A DNA stretch of 64,000 bases from Blastocladiella emersonii ATCC 22665 (GCA_025594325.1 JANHCV010000012.1:1116001-1180000); one strand, 5' to 3'. Shown: positions 32,674-43,393, counted from the first letter of the stretch. Notes: generated by a model not told the origin, from the sequence alone. Numbers and translations are program-made.

Positions 32674-33430
32674 ATGCCGAAGCCGAACCCAGACTCGATG
32701 CAAAAAAATGGAGGAGCGGCTTTCGGCCCTCGAGGAGAAATGGGTAGCCCTCGATCGCGACCAGAGCTCATGCATATCGAAAGTGCGGCAGCTGGAACGC
32801 GACACGTACCGCCTCCGTCGACGCGCGGAAGCAGGACGCTGTGCTGCATGCCATCGAACCGCTCGTGCAAAGCGATCCGAAGCTGGACGTCCTTCGCCAT
32901 CTGATCGAGGCGGTCAAAAAAGATCCCACCTGGACCGAGATCAAGGCAGAGATGGATGCTGAAGCGGCCCGAAAGGAAAAGGAGCAGCAGGACGGCACGA
33001 TTACTCTTGTCTTCGAAGGACCCGATCTGGATGACCGTTTGAGTACGCAACGAGGCCGCTCTCGTTCCGGCACGAATAAACTCACGCTCTGCACTGCATT
33101 GAAGAGATCATGGTCCATCCAACAGCCCCGTTCCCCACTGTCGCGGCATCTGTTTATAGTCGCCTCGACGTAAGACCTCAATCGATTGCCTTCATTCACG
33201 AGGGCAAGAAAATCAGCGAGTTTGACGCCAGGTCGTTGGAAAATGTGTGTTTTCGTGATTTTCCCGTATCGCTGCCCGCGCACCGGTTCTGAATTTTGAA
33301 TTCACAGCTTGAAATTATCGACAAGGACACCATTACGGTTTCCTACCACATTAGTGGTGGTGCTCGCGGCGGTGGCGGCCGTTCCGCTTGGGCAAGGCGT
33401 TCACTAGATCAGCGCCAATGTGACCATTAG
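32674..33430 (+). pseudogene. UBL2: coiled-coil/SUMO-like copy with frameshifts in exon 1
   Basis: Exon 1 ends at 33042, exon 2 is 33105-33244 and exon 3 is 33308-33430. Exon 1 changes frame twice: at a seven-A run near 32701-32707 (before MEERLSALEEKW) and near 32820 (before AVLHAIEPLVQSDPKLDVLR). The SUMO-like part is intact in sequence: GTITLVFEGPDLDDRL, SVYSRLDVRPQSIAFIHEGK, LEIIDKDTITVSYHISGG. It ends in Gly-Gly followed by about 23 more residues, like an unprocessed precursor. Intron donors are GTACGC and GTGTGT. The indels suggest a pseudogene, though the homopolymer one could be a read error. Confidence 0.55.
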
Positions 33431-33506
33431 ATGGGTGATATAAGATAAAGCGGCGCTTGATTGATTGAGTGACGCAGGGAAACACGTCCCACGATGGTGC
33501 GCGGAG

Positions 33507-33532
33507 GAGACGCGCTGCGCCATGGCGTGATC
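33507..33532 (+). promoter_or_regulatory. Bipartite-like element upstream of Med9
   Basis: GACGCGCT, then GCGCCATGG, then CGTGATCG. It is a weaker match and lies about 70 bases before the Med9 ATG. Confidence 0.35.
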
Positions 33533-33600
33533 GTGGCGCTCCGATTCGCCTGGTTTGTTCGCCGCCATCTCGTCGCCGCTCTCGAACCCACTCACCAAAC

Positions 33601-34159
33601 ATGAATGCCATGAGCCCGCCAACATCGCGACCTGGTGCAACGGCCCAAGCAGCCGATGTCCGCAAGCCCTCGGCCATTCCCGAGATCCGCGACGAGGACT
33701 TTGACTTCACGGGTCAGCTCATGCACATTGTCGACCTGCTCCAGTCGGGTGACCCGGCCAAGGCAGCGGATATCGGTGGCGCCGTACGATTCAAGATGAT
33801 GGTCTTTCAAGCGGAAGGACATTTCTGACCATGCTATGCAGGTGTACGAGCTCGAGGCCAAGTACGCGCATGCGCTCAAGATCCTCGACGCCATCCCGCA
33901 CGGCGACAAGTCACTCGACCAGATGCAGGCCATGGTCGACGAGCAGAACGTTAAGCTCGAGAAGCGGCGGTACGGCTCTGCTGACTCGAGTCACCTCCAA
34001 GTCGTGCCTGCACTGAAGGCCCGCTTCGTTTCTAGGGCCGCGTTCGAAGAGTACCAGCGGCTTATCACCAACCCGCCAGCCGTCGAGCTCGCTCCGCCAC
34101 CCTCGACGCTTGCCTTCCCGACCACCCCGGCGCCTCCTACCTCCCTCCCTGAACCGTGA
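33601..34159 (+). CDS. MED9: Mediator subunit 9-like protein
   Basis: Exons 33601-33783 and 33842-34159 encode 166 residues. The 58-base intron has a GTACGA donor and a TGCAG acceptor, phase 0. After a short disordered start, DFDFTGQLMHIVDLLQSGDP is followed by a helix (ELEAKYAHALKILDAIP) and a turn and helix (DKSLDQMQAMVDEQNVKLEK). This acidic entry, LxxIL helix and paired coiled coil with a proline break resemble the Med9/Cse2 domain of the Mediator middle module, which bridges transcription factors and RNA polymerase II. The tail is proline-rich. The assignment is by pattern; another small coiled-coil subunit is possible. Confidence 0.55.
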
Positions 34160-34461
34160 CCTTGACCTGCCAACCTGCCGAGCACGCGGAACACGAAATA
34201 CGCCCTTGAGCGCGTGGAAGACCAATGCGTTGCTTATTGAGCGGAAGTTAGTCTCGAATTGTGCCGCGGGCGCTTGGAGATGGTCTCTAGTCGAGCTCTC
34301 AGGTTCAACCAGAGCCCACAGGCGGGACGAGAGACGCGTTTCGAATTCATGTGACTGGGCAGGTGATGAGCGGTGCCACAGCCGCGAGCGGGCTCAGCCG
34401 TCTCCTTGGAGGCCTCCGCACTCTGCGCTCTCTGTACCGACACTAGACACATGTTAAGCAA
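34160..34461. other. Spacer and promoter of the large orphan gene D
   Basis: No gene is seen. A bipartite element lies at 34333-34356. Confidence 0.5.
34333..34356 (+). promoter_or_regulatory. Bipartite element upstream of gene D
   Basis: GACGCGTT, seven bases (TCGAATT), then CATGTGACT, 105 bases before the ATG at 34462. The right half differs from CACGTG by one transition. Confidence 0.5.
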
Positions 34462-37400
34462 ATGGAGACTAAATGCAACGGACCCGGCAACTTGCTGACT
34501 ATAACGCCCACGAGCGCGACCTGGCTTGGAACGGGCCCGACTTTGCGGCCTTACGGCGAGGCCCGGCCCATGAACTTGCTTCGTTACCACGCCGTTGAGA
34601 GTCACAACACCCATAGCGTGCTCCTGTGCGAGGGTCGTGACCTGCGCAACGTCGGATGCACGCTACGTTGCGCTGAGCAGAGCGGCACCACGCAGCGCAT
34701 CGATTTCCACTTCCACGACTCGCAGCCCGAAGTCATTGCCCGCTGTCTCATGACCTTGCATGCGCTCCGGACCCGCGGCGGCGACCTAGCCGAGACCAAG
34801 CTTGCGACTTACGTCGCGCAGCTCACCTACTCGCAGGAGCTCGAGCCGCGTGTTGCCTCGTTCTGGGACACGGTTATGCTCCCATGCCTCGAACACGACT
34901 GGTTCGGTGCGACTGCTACCGTGCGTGTCCGCGACGAGAGCACACTTGAGCAGGTCCAGCGGTGCTGGCGCGCGTGGCTTGCCGTTGACTGGACGACCGC
35001 CGAGCTTGACAAGCATCGCGCCAAGGCGACGCCCGACTATTCCGTCGTGGATCTGGACGGGCACGACAATCATGCCGAGTATGCGCGCATCCACGAGCTT
35101 CGCAACCGGTACGGCGACGGGATGCCACGGACCTCACTCGCGCGGCTGACGTGCGCCGCGGGTCGATTCGCCCAAACCAAGGTTTGCTTTCTTGCGTCGA
35201 GCTCAACGCTCGAGGTCGATGAGCGGTGCGTGAACCCGACCATGCTCCACGTGCGCCACGACGAGTCCGTCGTATACATGGTCGCCCCCGATTTGCGTCC
35301 TTTTCGCGCCTTCTCGGTCGACTTTGATGGCGCGACGCGCGACTCGAGCATGCTAATCGAGATCCAGGACTGGCTTGGCGCGATTCGCCGCTGTTTGTGC
35401 ACTCGGCCAAATTCGACTAGCTTCACTTCCGGTTTGCCGCCCGGTTCCGTCCTGTCCACCATTACGTTCGGGTGCCGCAACGCCATGGAGTACCTCGAGG
35501 AGCTGATCGCCGACGTGGACTGTCGATTTGATGCCATCGATGCGACCGCGCTCGTCAACGACCACGGCTTGCTCAACACGTTGATCAACGGGTCCCCGCT
35601 GCTCAATGATCGCACGTACCGTAATCGCTCGCTACTCTTCACCGCTTGCCAGACCGAACACACCCGCAACCACCAAGACTACTTGCACTTCGCGACCGCG
35701 CTTCCTCTGGACCTGTTTCCGACGTTATTTGGCGTGGGCCTCGTCGAGTTTCTCAACGACCAGCACTGGACAAACTGGGTTCAACCGTTCATGTGGTCGC
35801 TAACGCATCAGCACCTGCTTGACGATCCGGGAGCCCAAGACCGGTCTGGTTTATTCAACCGGCACTTCACTTACACTTTCTACAAGCTGGAGGCGCCGGG
35901 TGCACCGGTTCAGCTCTCTGCTTCGCCTTACGTGCTCGACAGCCTCAAATTATGCGTCAAGGCGCTGCTTCTCGAGCGCAGCGCCATGGTCCAGCAACCT
36001 GGTACGCCATCCCATGATTCGCTGGCGTGGACCAGTTAACTGACCCCTTTACACTTTCGCATGTAGCTTGCGTCTTTACTACTGCCGCCTTCTTCCCGAA
36101 GCTCCTTGCCTTTGCTTTCGCGGCCGGTCGCTTGACGTGGTCAAGTTCTGCAGCGTACACCTCGCTCCCGTGGCCGGCGATGCCCGACCTCTGGCGTGAC
36201 ATCGAATCTTCTGTCTCCAAGACGCGGCTTCCCGAGCTCATCGCCCAGGCGCAGCTTTACGGCTTCCCGATCGAGCACGAGCTTGCTGACCCGTCCTCCG
36301 TGTGCCGCCTCGAGTGCGATTCCTGATTCTTGGAATGGTTTCCTCGGGGCGGGGCCGTGCTCGCGATCGCAGACGAGGTTCGTGCAGTTCGCTTTGACTC
36401 GTTGCACGTTGGGCGTCCAGCAAACGGGACTTTGGTCGCGGCGACCGCGTACGCGCCATGGAACTTCATTAAACGACCGCACGCACCGCACCGCGTCGAT
36501 CTTCAGGGTGCCGTGATCCCGGACTTTGATTTCGACAATGAGCAACAGCCCAACAGTGCCTCGTTCGCGCAATACTTGGCCACGAAGTCTCATATCTTGC
36601 CCGTTTCGCGCATGAATCCGACGCCCGTCCCCGTCTTTTCGCAGCGCGGTGCGATTGACGGGATTCTCGCTTTGGCGCATGAACGACGGCGTTTTCAGAG
36701 CCCGTTGTTGGTCCCCGTGCTGAGCCTGGTCGAGCACGCGTCGAGTGCCGTGCTTGTCCTTGATGTGTCCGGCCCAGATCCTCCAACCGTCGAGTACGAT
36801 ATTAGTCGAGATCTCTTCCGCCATAACAATATCGGTGGGTCCATTGTGCTTCGCGTCAACAACTCTAGGCGGATGCTGATGCTTCCGTTTCTCGCGTACC
36901 CGAAGCGCGTGGAGAGGGACGACGAAAAGCTTACCGCGACGGTCCATCTCACCAAGCTTCCATCGCTTGTCGACTGGTTTGTGTTCAACAAGCCCATTCT
37001 TCCGCGCTCTCACTTTTGGCCGGCCGCACCACTCTGGCGCGGTCAGCGGTCCATCTTGACCGCCATGACCCTTCTGACGCGCTACGGATGCCAGAACGAA
37101 AACATTTCGGTCCCTGATTGTTGCTGCCGATCTGCCAACATCGACTTTGCCATGACCCCGGGCATGGCGCACAAGCTTTCGATGGCATTGTGCCTTCTCT
37201 TCCTGAACCACGCTCTCGGGCACCGTGTGCTTGTTTATACCAGCTCTCACAGCCCCAAGGACCCGGTCATGGTGCTGGTGACGGGCGAGGCCTACCTCGT
37301 GGCGCCAGAGTACAACGAGCAGGAGCCGACGCCTGCGTTCCGATGCAGCGTGGTGTCGCCCTTGGCTACTTATGGGAAATCCGACGTGGTCGAGGTGATT

Positions 37401-37649
37401 GCTTCTATGAAGTCGGAGGCTCCAGAACTCGCAATCCACGCGAGCGTCATGGATAGCTCAGTGACCAGCATCTTTGCGGAGTACCTCAAGTTTTCCGCTC
37501 GTCCCACCCCTGGCGACGAGCCGGCCGCGCTGCTTGCATCCGCGGGCGACAATGTTCTGCACGCGGAGCTGCTCCCGCTGTTCCCTGTCACGGGCTCTTG
37601 GAAGCAGACCTGCTACGTGTGTTCGCCGCCGCGATCGTTTGAGCCGTGA
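34462..37649 (+). pseudogene. Gene D: large orphan gene with one in-frame stop
   Basis: Exons 34462-36001 and 36067-37649 make one frame of 1040 codons. It is broken only by TGA at 36324-36326 (codon 600). The intron is 65 bases with a GTACGC donor, a CTGAC branch and an ATGTAG acceptor, phase 1. The protein is not recognised. It looks globular and soluble, with Leu-rich helices (PEVIARCLMTLHALRTRG, VVEVIASMKSEAPELAIH) and no signal peptide, spans or repeats. If the stop is real, the product is 599 residues ending CRLECDS, and the 440 codons beyond are dead. Continuous frame after the stop argues that the break is recent or read through. It shares the upstream element and intron style of the F-box-like families but not their sequence. 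Confidence 0.6.
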
Positions 37650-37764
37650 ACGCTTGAGTGAGATCGTAATTCACTAGATATATTCTAATTTTATTGTCCA
37701 ACATTGCACAAAAGGCTCGGATGTCGAGTGTATACGCGAACGCGACTGGCGCGAGACATCGTGA

Positions 37765-37788
37765 GACGCGACGAACAATCATGTGATG
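37765..37788 (+). promoter_or_regulatory. Bipartite element, distant from UBL3
   Basis: GACGCGAC, seven bases (GAACAAT), then CATGTGATG. It is 333 bases upstream of UBL3, farther than in other genes. Confidence 0.35.
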
Positions 37789-37911
37789 TGGCGCAACGCT
37801 CAATCGAGCGACTTTCCGTCCGAGCCGACATGCTCTGGCGAGCTGCCCAACAGTTGCATGTTGTGATGCCGAGACATTCAAATGCATTCGTTTGTCATCT
37901 ACAGCTGCCGC

Positions 37912-38079
37912 TCACTTCTGCCGCGACGCCGAATTCTCCGTTCCCGCCTCTGCCGCGCCCGCCTTATCGGCGCGGTACTCTGGGTCCTGCGCCGCGAACT
38001 GCTCGATGGCCTCGAGCTCCATGCGGCGCACGACCTGCGGGATGACGTTCCGCGCGTCCTTACCAGATGCGCTCCTTCC
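37912..38079 (-). other. Exon-like segment on the minus strand, unknown
   Basis: A frame of about 56 codons reads SESLGLGRSASGKDARN, then IPQVVRRMELEAIEQFAAQD and PEYRADKAG, ending SASRQK and a stop. The charge pattern and amphipathic helix look like genuine coding, not chance. It has no ATG at its 5' side and overlaps the UBL3 upstream region. It may be a translocated last exon. Confidence 0.25.
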
Positions 38080-38121
38080 AAGTCCCAGGCTCTCGCTCTA
38101 CGAAAGTAATACCCAGCAATC

Positions 38122-38821
38122 ATGTCAAGTTCGAACGCAAACCGCATGCAACAGTTGGAGGAGCGCCTTGCACGGCTCGATGAGCGAACGACGAGTTATG
38201 GAAAGAGCCTCAACCGATGCTCGTCGCAAGTAGAGCACCTGGTTCACACCGTAGCCCGTCTCCGCCGTATATCGCGGAAACAGGCCGTTGTTATGGACGC
38301 ACTCGAGCCGCTCATGCATTCTGACCCAAAGTTGACCGTCCTGCGCCATCTGGTCGACGCAGTCAAGTCTGATTCCGCTTGGGACGCGATTGAGGCGGAA
38401 ATAGACGCTGAAGATGCGCGTAACCAGCACAATCACTGTCGTGCTCGTTGGGCCTGACAGCGATGACCGATTGGGTACGGAACATCCAAAACAGTCTCAA
38501 ACTTGCTCGCTCGTGCTCACGCTCCCATCGCACACTTCTAAGAGCTTCATGTCGGCCCGAATATCCATTTCTCTAAGCTCGCAGCACTAGCATACGAGCG
38601 TCTCAGCGTGGGGCCCAGCGAAGTAAGGTTCATTTCACCTGACGGCGATTCGCTTCGCGACTACAACGGGGCATCGCTGGAACAGGTACGTTCGGAGACC
38701 ACGCTTTTCCTCGCTCAGGTCTGACGCAAACTTCGGTCGCCTTCGTGCGTAGCTTGACATCCATCACATGGACGTAATCATGCTCAATCACATACAGAGC
38801 GGCGGTTCCCCTTCCAGCTGA
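38122..38821 (+). pseudogene. UBL3: coiled-coil/SUMO-like gene with one indel
   Basis: Exons 38122-38474, 38543-38685 and 38753-38821. Exon 2 is 143 bases, the same as in UBL1. Donors are GTACGG and GTACGT. The N-terminal coiled coil (MQQLEERLARLDERTTSYG) and linker (DPKLTVLRHLVDAVK) match UBL1 and UBL2. The SUMO-like part reads TITVVLVGPDSDDRL, HFSKLAALAYERLSVGPSEV, RFISPDGDSLRDYNG, LDIHHMDVIMLNHIQ, then SGG and the four-residue tail SPSS. Gly-Gly plus a short tail is the layout of a SUMO precursor awaiting Ulp/SENP cleavage. Exon 1 is one base out of frame near 38415-38425, so as read the coiled coil and SUMO-like part are not joined. It is either a pseudogene or a single-base error. Confidence 0.55.
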
Positions 38822-38933
38822 GCTGGGGAGTTCGCGCTGATGAAACGTGAGGAGATGGACACCATTGATTGTGACGGGCATAGAAAAGATTCATAATCAA
38901 TTTCTCATCATGGCTTGTAACCCTTCTACGCGC

Positions 38934-40220
38934 TCATGCGGCGTCGGGAAAGCTGGCCTTATGCTCGACCACCTGATCACGGACGGCCGTGTATAGCTCC
39001 ACAAGCGGCCGAACCTTCATGAGGTCCTCGGCAGACATGAGGTGCCGCTCGGCGTTCCACTTTGCGTGCGAACGGTACGCCTCGCATCCGGAACAAGTAC
39101 ATTCGAAGGCCTTGGTCGCCTCGAGATCAAACTTGGCCTGGAGGAACGCGACCTGGAACCCAAGGTGTCGCTCCAAGTCAAGGGCTGCCGCGAGCTCCTC
39201 GTACTCGTCTGCAGAGACGTAGTGGAACCAGTAGCCGTGGTTCACAAAGTCCTTGTCAGGGTACCCGACGTGGTGGCCCCACGAACGCAGTGGGCCGAGC
39301 GTCGACTCCGCGGCGGCGCGAGACGGATACAGCGCGAGGCACTCGGATGGGGAAGTCGTGCGCGTGGAGGGCGCGTGGTACACGGCGATCGGCCTGTGCA
39401 GGTCGGGCTCGCGAGGAAGCAGCGGGACGCGGCAAGCCAAGTACAGGTCTCGGTCAACAATCGCGGACTTGAGCGCCGCGTCGGGCCCGAGCAGCTCGTC
39501 AATCTTCGCGACAAAGTTGCTGCGGTGCACGCGGCGGACTTGAGCGACCAACTCCTCGAACGTAAGCCGATGCGCCATGCGACAGCAGTCGAAGCAAGCG
39601 ACTTGCGACTCCTTGAAATCTTGCTTCAGGTGCGGTTTGAGGTGGCCGACGGTCGTCTGGCCAAAAACGGCCGCGCCGCCGTACGTTTCGAAAACCTCGG
39701 CAGCAACTCGCGGAAACATATCGCAAATGAAGCACCGAAGCGGAGCTTCGCGCGGGCTCAGGTGCGCGTTCGTGATAGCCGCGAGCTCGAGCGGGCGCGC
39801 GCCTGCCGAGTAACGCTTGGCATGGTCGGCGGCGGACGGAAGCGGCACGTCGTCCCTGCACCGCGAAAACGTGAAACGGTTGAAGATGGACTTTAACTTC
39901 GAGTCAAAAGCGAGGAGCGGCAGGTTCGCCATCATGCGGCGGCACCACTCGCAGCAGGGCAGGGCGTTGTGGCACGACAGGGCCGAGCAGCTCCAAGGGC
40001 GGTTGATGCCATGCGAGGCGCCCGCGGGCGGTGGCTGGAGGCAGTAGATGCACAGGGCGCCATAATAACGAGCAAGAAACGGGAGATCGCTCAGGACGAC
40101 GCGCGAGTCGAACGCGTCTGCGACGACGCGGCGCAGCCACGCGGCGACGACCGAGTCCTGGACAGGCGCCAACGCGGCATCGAGTTCATCGGCGGATACT
40201 TTGCAGCGAGTTTGATCCAT
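38934..40220 (-). CDS. Orphan cysteine-rich protein
   Basis: A single exon encodes 428 residues starting MDQTRCKVSADELDAAL. The ATG context is good (ACCATGG). Paired cysteines recur: CIYC (about residue 57), CSALSCHNALPCCEWC (about 77-92), CFICD (about 162), CFDCC (about 209) and CTCSGC (about 385). These could bind two or more zinc ions in a cross-braced arrangement, but no named finger is recognised. No signal peptide or membrane span is seen. Neighbours give no clue: UBL3 lies beyond its 3' end and the 5' side is gene-poor. Confidence 0.65.
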   Translation of the reverse strand: MDQTRCKVSADELDAALAPVQDSVVAAWLRRVVADAFDSRVVLSDLPFLARYYGALCIYCLQPPPAGASHGINRPWSCSALSCHNALPCCEWCRRMMANLPLLAFDSKLKSIFNRFTFSRCRDDVPLPSAADHAKRYSAGARPLELAAITNAHLSPREAPLRCFICDMFPRVAAEVFETYGGAAVFGQTTVGHLKPHLKQDFKESQVACFDCCRMAHRLTFEELVAQVRRVHRSNFVAKIDELLGPDAALKSAIVDRDLYLACRVPLLPREPDLHRPIAVYHAPSTRTTSPSECLALYPSRAAAESTLGPLRSWGHHVGYPDKDFVNHGYWFHYVSADEYEELAAALDLERHLGFQVAFLQAKFDLEATKAFECTCSGCEAYRSHAKWNAERHLMSAEDLMKVRPLVELYTAVRDQVVEHKASFPDAA

Positions 40221-41061
40221 GGTCGGGTGTTGGTGTCGTTACATTCGCATGGATGTGAGAGAAGGGAGCGAGGAGTCACGCCGCAACAGCGACTTTTGAC
40301 CGACGCGAGCGCTCGTGTGGTTCGCTTCCGCGCGTGTCTCCCTCAACCCTCGCTCTCGCCCCTTCTTAACCCCATAGATGACGACGCATGAAACTCTAGC
40401 ATGACTTGATGCATTTGAATGAACGGCCACTCCAAGTCGCTGCTCTGTGCGCTTGGGCTCCGTTGCGAGACTCGAGCACGGTGGCGGAACTGCGCAACCC
40501 AACGGCGGCAACGCCGCCCCGGAACGGTCGCTGGACGCACGCCGGGTCGCTGCCTCAGAATTGCATGCTCGGGAAACAGCAGGATCTGCGTCTACAACCC
40601 GAGTATCCGGAATGTGGACTGGGTTGGAGGCGACGAGGCTGGGAAGACGTGAGCGAGAATGGTGCACTGGTACGCTCTCCTCTGCTGCGCGAGTCCCTGT
40701 ACCCGTCTCCTTTGTCTTTCGTAACCGAGTTTTGTTCACCAACGCCCTGCCCGCAATGAAATTATCGTCAGTGCCATCAACTAGACGCATGGAGGCTGCG
40801 CAACTGCGGCATCCCCACAGATCCATCGGCACATTCGACTTGGTGGCTCGCGAAATTTGTGCGGAAGCTCGTGCCAGTGAACGGCGAGATGCACAATTTC
40901 GCGATCCACGCTCGCTGCGCGGCACTTTGCTCCTTTGTCACTGTCACCGCGGCTGCTTCAATCAAAAACGGCTCTCAACCTGAAAATCGCGTTTTCTCGT
41001 GGATTACTACCTCGTCCGCGCACGACGGTTCTCTCGACTCGATCCAGTACCTGCAACCTTG

Positions 41062-41119
41062 CTTTTTCTCCTCGTGCGCGCGTAGTGAAAAGCTGCGCTA
41101 CGCGCGCACGGGGAAAAAG
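41062..41119. repeat. Hairpin repeat copy 1
   Basis: CTTTTTCTCC and its near-complement GGGGAAAAAG flank a perfect 12-base stem, GTGCGCGCGTAG with CTACGCGCGCAC. The loop holds TGAAAAGCTGCG. A GAATAGATCCTGG block follows about 65 bases downstream. Confidence 0.55.
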
Positions 41120-42264
41120 TTTACTCGCACGAGTGCTGGATCGGGTTCTGCCCTGTTCATGTCCTGGCGCATGCTGCCGTCCGCGAATAGATCCTGGTTG
41201 ATTGCCTTCTCGAAGCGCGATACTGGTTGACAGGCGAAAGCGTTATGGCAGCCGTGGACGCCGTTATGTGTATGGTTGGCCAGCCGTAAGCGTAGGCTAC
41301 CGATGACGTTCGCGTCGCGTACTGACGCAGTCGCTCTGATCGGTTCATAGAGCAGGTGCATGGAGCGTCGCGTCACACTGTTGTTGAGTCGCGCCCTCGA
41401 TCGGGAACGTGCATGGTGCGCTGATCCAGATCCAAGAGTGCGCTCACGACGATTAAGTAGTGCGGGCGACGAGGCTTGCGGCGGCGAGGGTGAGGCACGA
41501 GGAGGAAGCGACATCACTCGACCGACGCGTCGCGCCACCCAGCCGCAAGTCGCGCCGCCAGCCCACCCGCCGCGGCTCAGCGCGACCTCCTCTCGCTCCC
41601 CCACGCCACCATCGCACTCCACCTCATGGGCTCTAGGTAGATGCAACGGATGAATCCGTGCTGCTCGAGCACAGCCCGACCGCCCCCACCCTCAACCATG
41701 CACCTAGCGCTCTTGGGGTGGTCACGCGCGGCTTTCTTGCTCTAAACTTGCTCCGCCAACGCGGCGGAACCGCTCCGTTTCAGATGCCAGTATACGCCAG
41801 GCAATGCTCTCACCAAGTTCAGCGGTACGATCCGTGACAACCATTGCCGACGATGCCGATGTGCTAAGCTCCGTTGCGCCCACAGTTTCAAGTGATGTTG
41901 AGAGCTCCGCGAGTTCGCACCAAGAAAAGCTTCTCGGCGTAACTCGGGGCCCACAAACCCCCATGTGCGTATTGGAACACAACCTGGTGCTCGTATGGGG
42001 ACGGCAAAGGCTGACGCAGTTTGGCGCACTACAGTCCGATCGAGCGCAACCGTGGGTTCTCGCCCGCTGCCAACGAGGGCAATAATGGAACCACGTTTGA
42101 GTCGCACGAGGCCCTGCGCGTGCCATCGCTCGATTCGGCGCTGGGTACTTGAATGTTGCGGCCGACTCGCTGTGGACCGCGGCCGCACGCTTTGAAACGC
42201 CTTAACCTTGCACAAAGCAATCAATCCTCGTCCTTGCAGCTCGTCGTGCAGCCTCGGCATCGCT

Positions 42265-42320
42265 CTTTCCCCTTCTGCGCGCGCTGTGAAAAGTCGCGCA
42301 CCGCGCACAGGCGGGGAAAG
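42265..42320. repeat. Hairpin repeat copy 2
   Basis: CTTTCCCC pairs perfectly with GGGGAAAG. Inside lie TGCGCGCG and CGCGCA arms and the loop GTGAAAAGTCGCGC. The right flank, GCTCGTTCTTGTGTGG, matches copy 3. Confidence 0.55.
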
Positions 42321-42929
42321 CTCGTTCTTGTGTGGTTGCCTGACGAGCATGACTGGACCAGGTCTGTAATACTCTTGGTTGAAGTAAATAGAGTTCCTCG
42401 ATTGCACCTTTAATACACTTCTGACGCTTGGCCTCGTACGGGGTGACTCGGCGGTGTGGCGCAACGCGGTCACGTTCCTGAAACGCGTCAGTCATCGCGT
42501 TATCAACTGACGACGAGCTGTTCGCTGCATGGAAAGAAGGTCGGAGGTCACGCGTGCGATCAGCACGCTTCATATCAGTAATAGCTCTGTAGCTCGAGCT
42601 CATCACGCTCGCATCACACACGCGCGCCCTCACGGCGCTAGTTTGGACATGCGAGGTCAGCGGCTTCAGCCTCTCCACGTCGACTTAAGCAGGTCGCAGG
42701 AGGTGCTGAAGCAATCTGGCTCTGTAGGCAGCTCGTGACTTCCGCGTGTGTCTCGCAGCGAGCGCGAGACAATCTGTGACGCTTGCCGCACGGAGCACCA
42801 GCGTGATCGATTCCCACGAGCTGGGCGCTCAGGGGGAGTTCGCTCGCGCAGGACGGGCGCCCAAGTGACGGTCCAGCCTCTCTTCCTTTCCCTCTCCCAA
42901 GACCTGTCCTCTTCGTGGGCGCGGCCGCC

Positions 42930-43085
42930 GCGACTTGATGCAACGCTTCTGCCGTGGCGCGCCATGCCCACCAAGTCCCTCACTAAACCGATGCAACGAC
43001 AACGTCGCGCCGTGGCCCAACACCAAGCTCGCCGCGAGCCAGTTGAACTGCAAGACGCAGGGAAACCGGTTGGGGTAGAAGACCA
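42930..43085 (+). pseudogene. Degraded start of a family B gene
   Basis: ACTTGATGCAACGCTT resembles the coding start ACTTGATGCATTGCC of B1 and B2. About 110 bases later, CTGCAAGACGCAGGGAAACC resembles the CTTCAAGTGGTGTGGCTGAACC block. No open frame survives. Confidence 0.3.
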
Positions 43086-43393
43086 ATGTTTATGACCAAG
43101 GTCGGCGTGGCATCTTTCGGCTGGAATCCACGTCTCTCGCGTCCCTGAACCCGGCATCCGCTGCTGCACAAGTTCTCCTGGCATACCCGCACATGTTCGG
43201 CTCATTCATCAGCGAGGTCCTCATGTCGTCAATGCCCGTCGTCGCATTCGCAGCGCGTTGTCCAAGCGCTCGCTGGCGCCGGAGACTAGCGGTTCATCTT
43301 CAAGTCAGCCTGTCCGCGAGGCGACGTGATCAAGCTCAACACCCCGCGCCAGACCGTGTCAGTCGAGCTCGTGCCAGCAGCCGCGATCCCGCC

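Larger units (their letters stand above)
37650..38121. other. Spacer between gene D and UBL3
   Basis: It carries a bipartite element at 37765-37788 and, on the minus strand, a coding-like segment at 37912-38079. Confidence 0.4.

Noticed and set aside
10340-36326. Reassigned genetic code with TGA read as tryptophan
   Set aside because: TGA is the terminal stop of many intact genes here (RBR ligase, class C receptor, F1, F2, the orphan membrane gene), and tryptophan is normally TGG throughout. One internal stop is TAG, not TGA.
41742-42473. 243-codon minus-strand frame
   Set aside because: It runs through a hairpin repeat and has no recognisable sequence. The matching peptide in the 43.4 kb frame comes from the repeat, not from shared coding.
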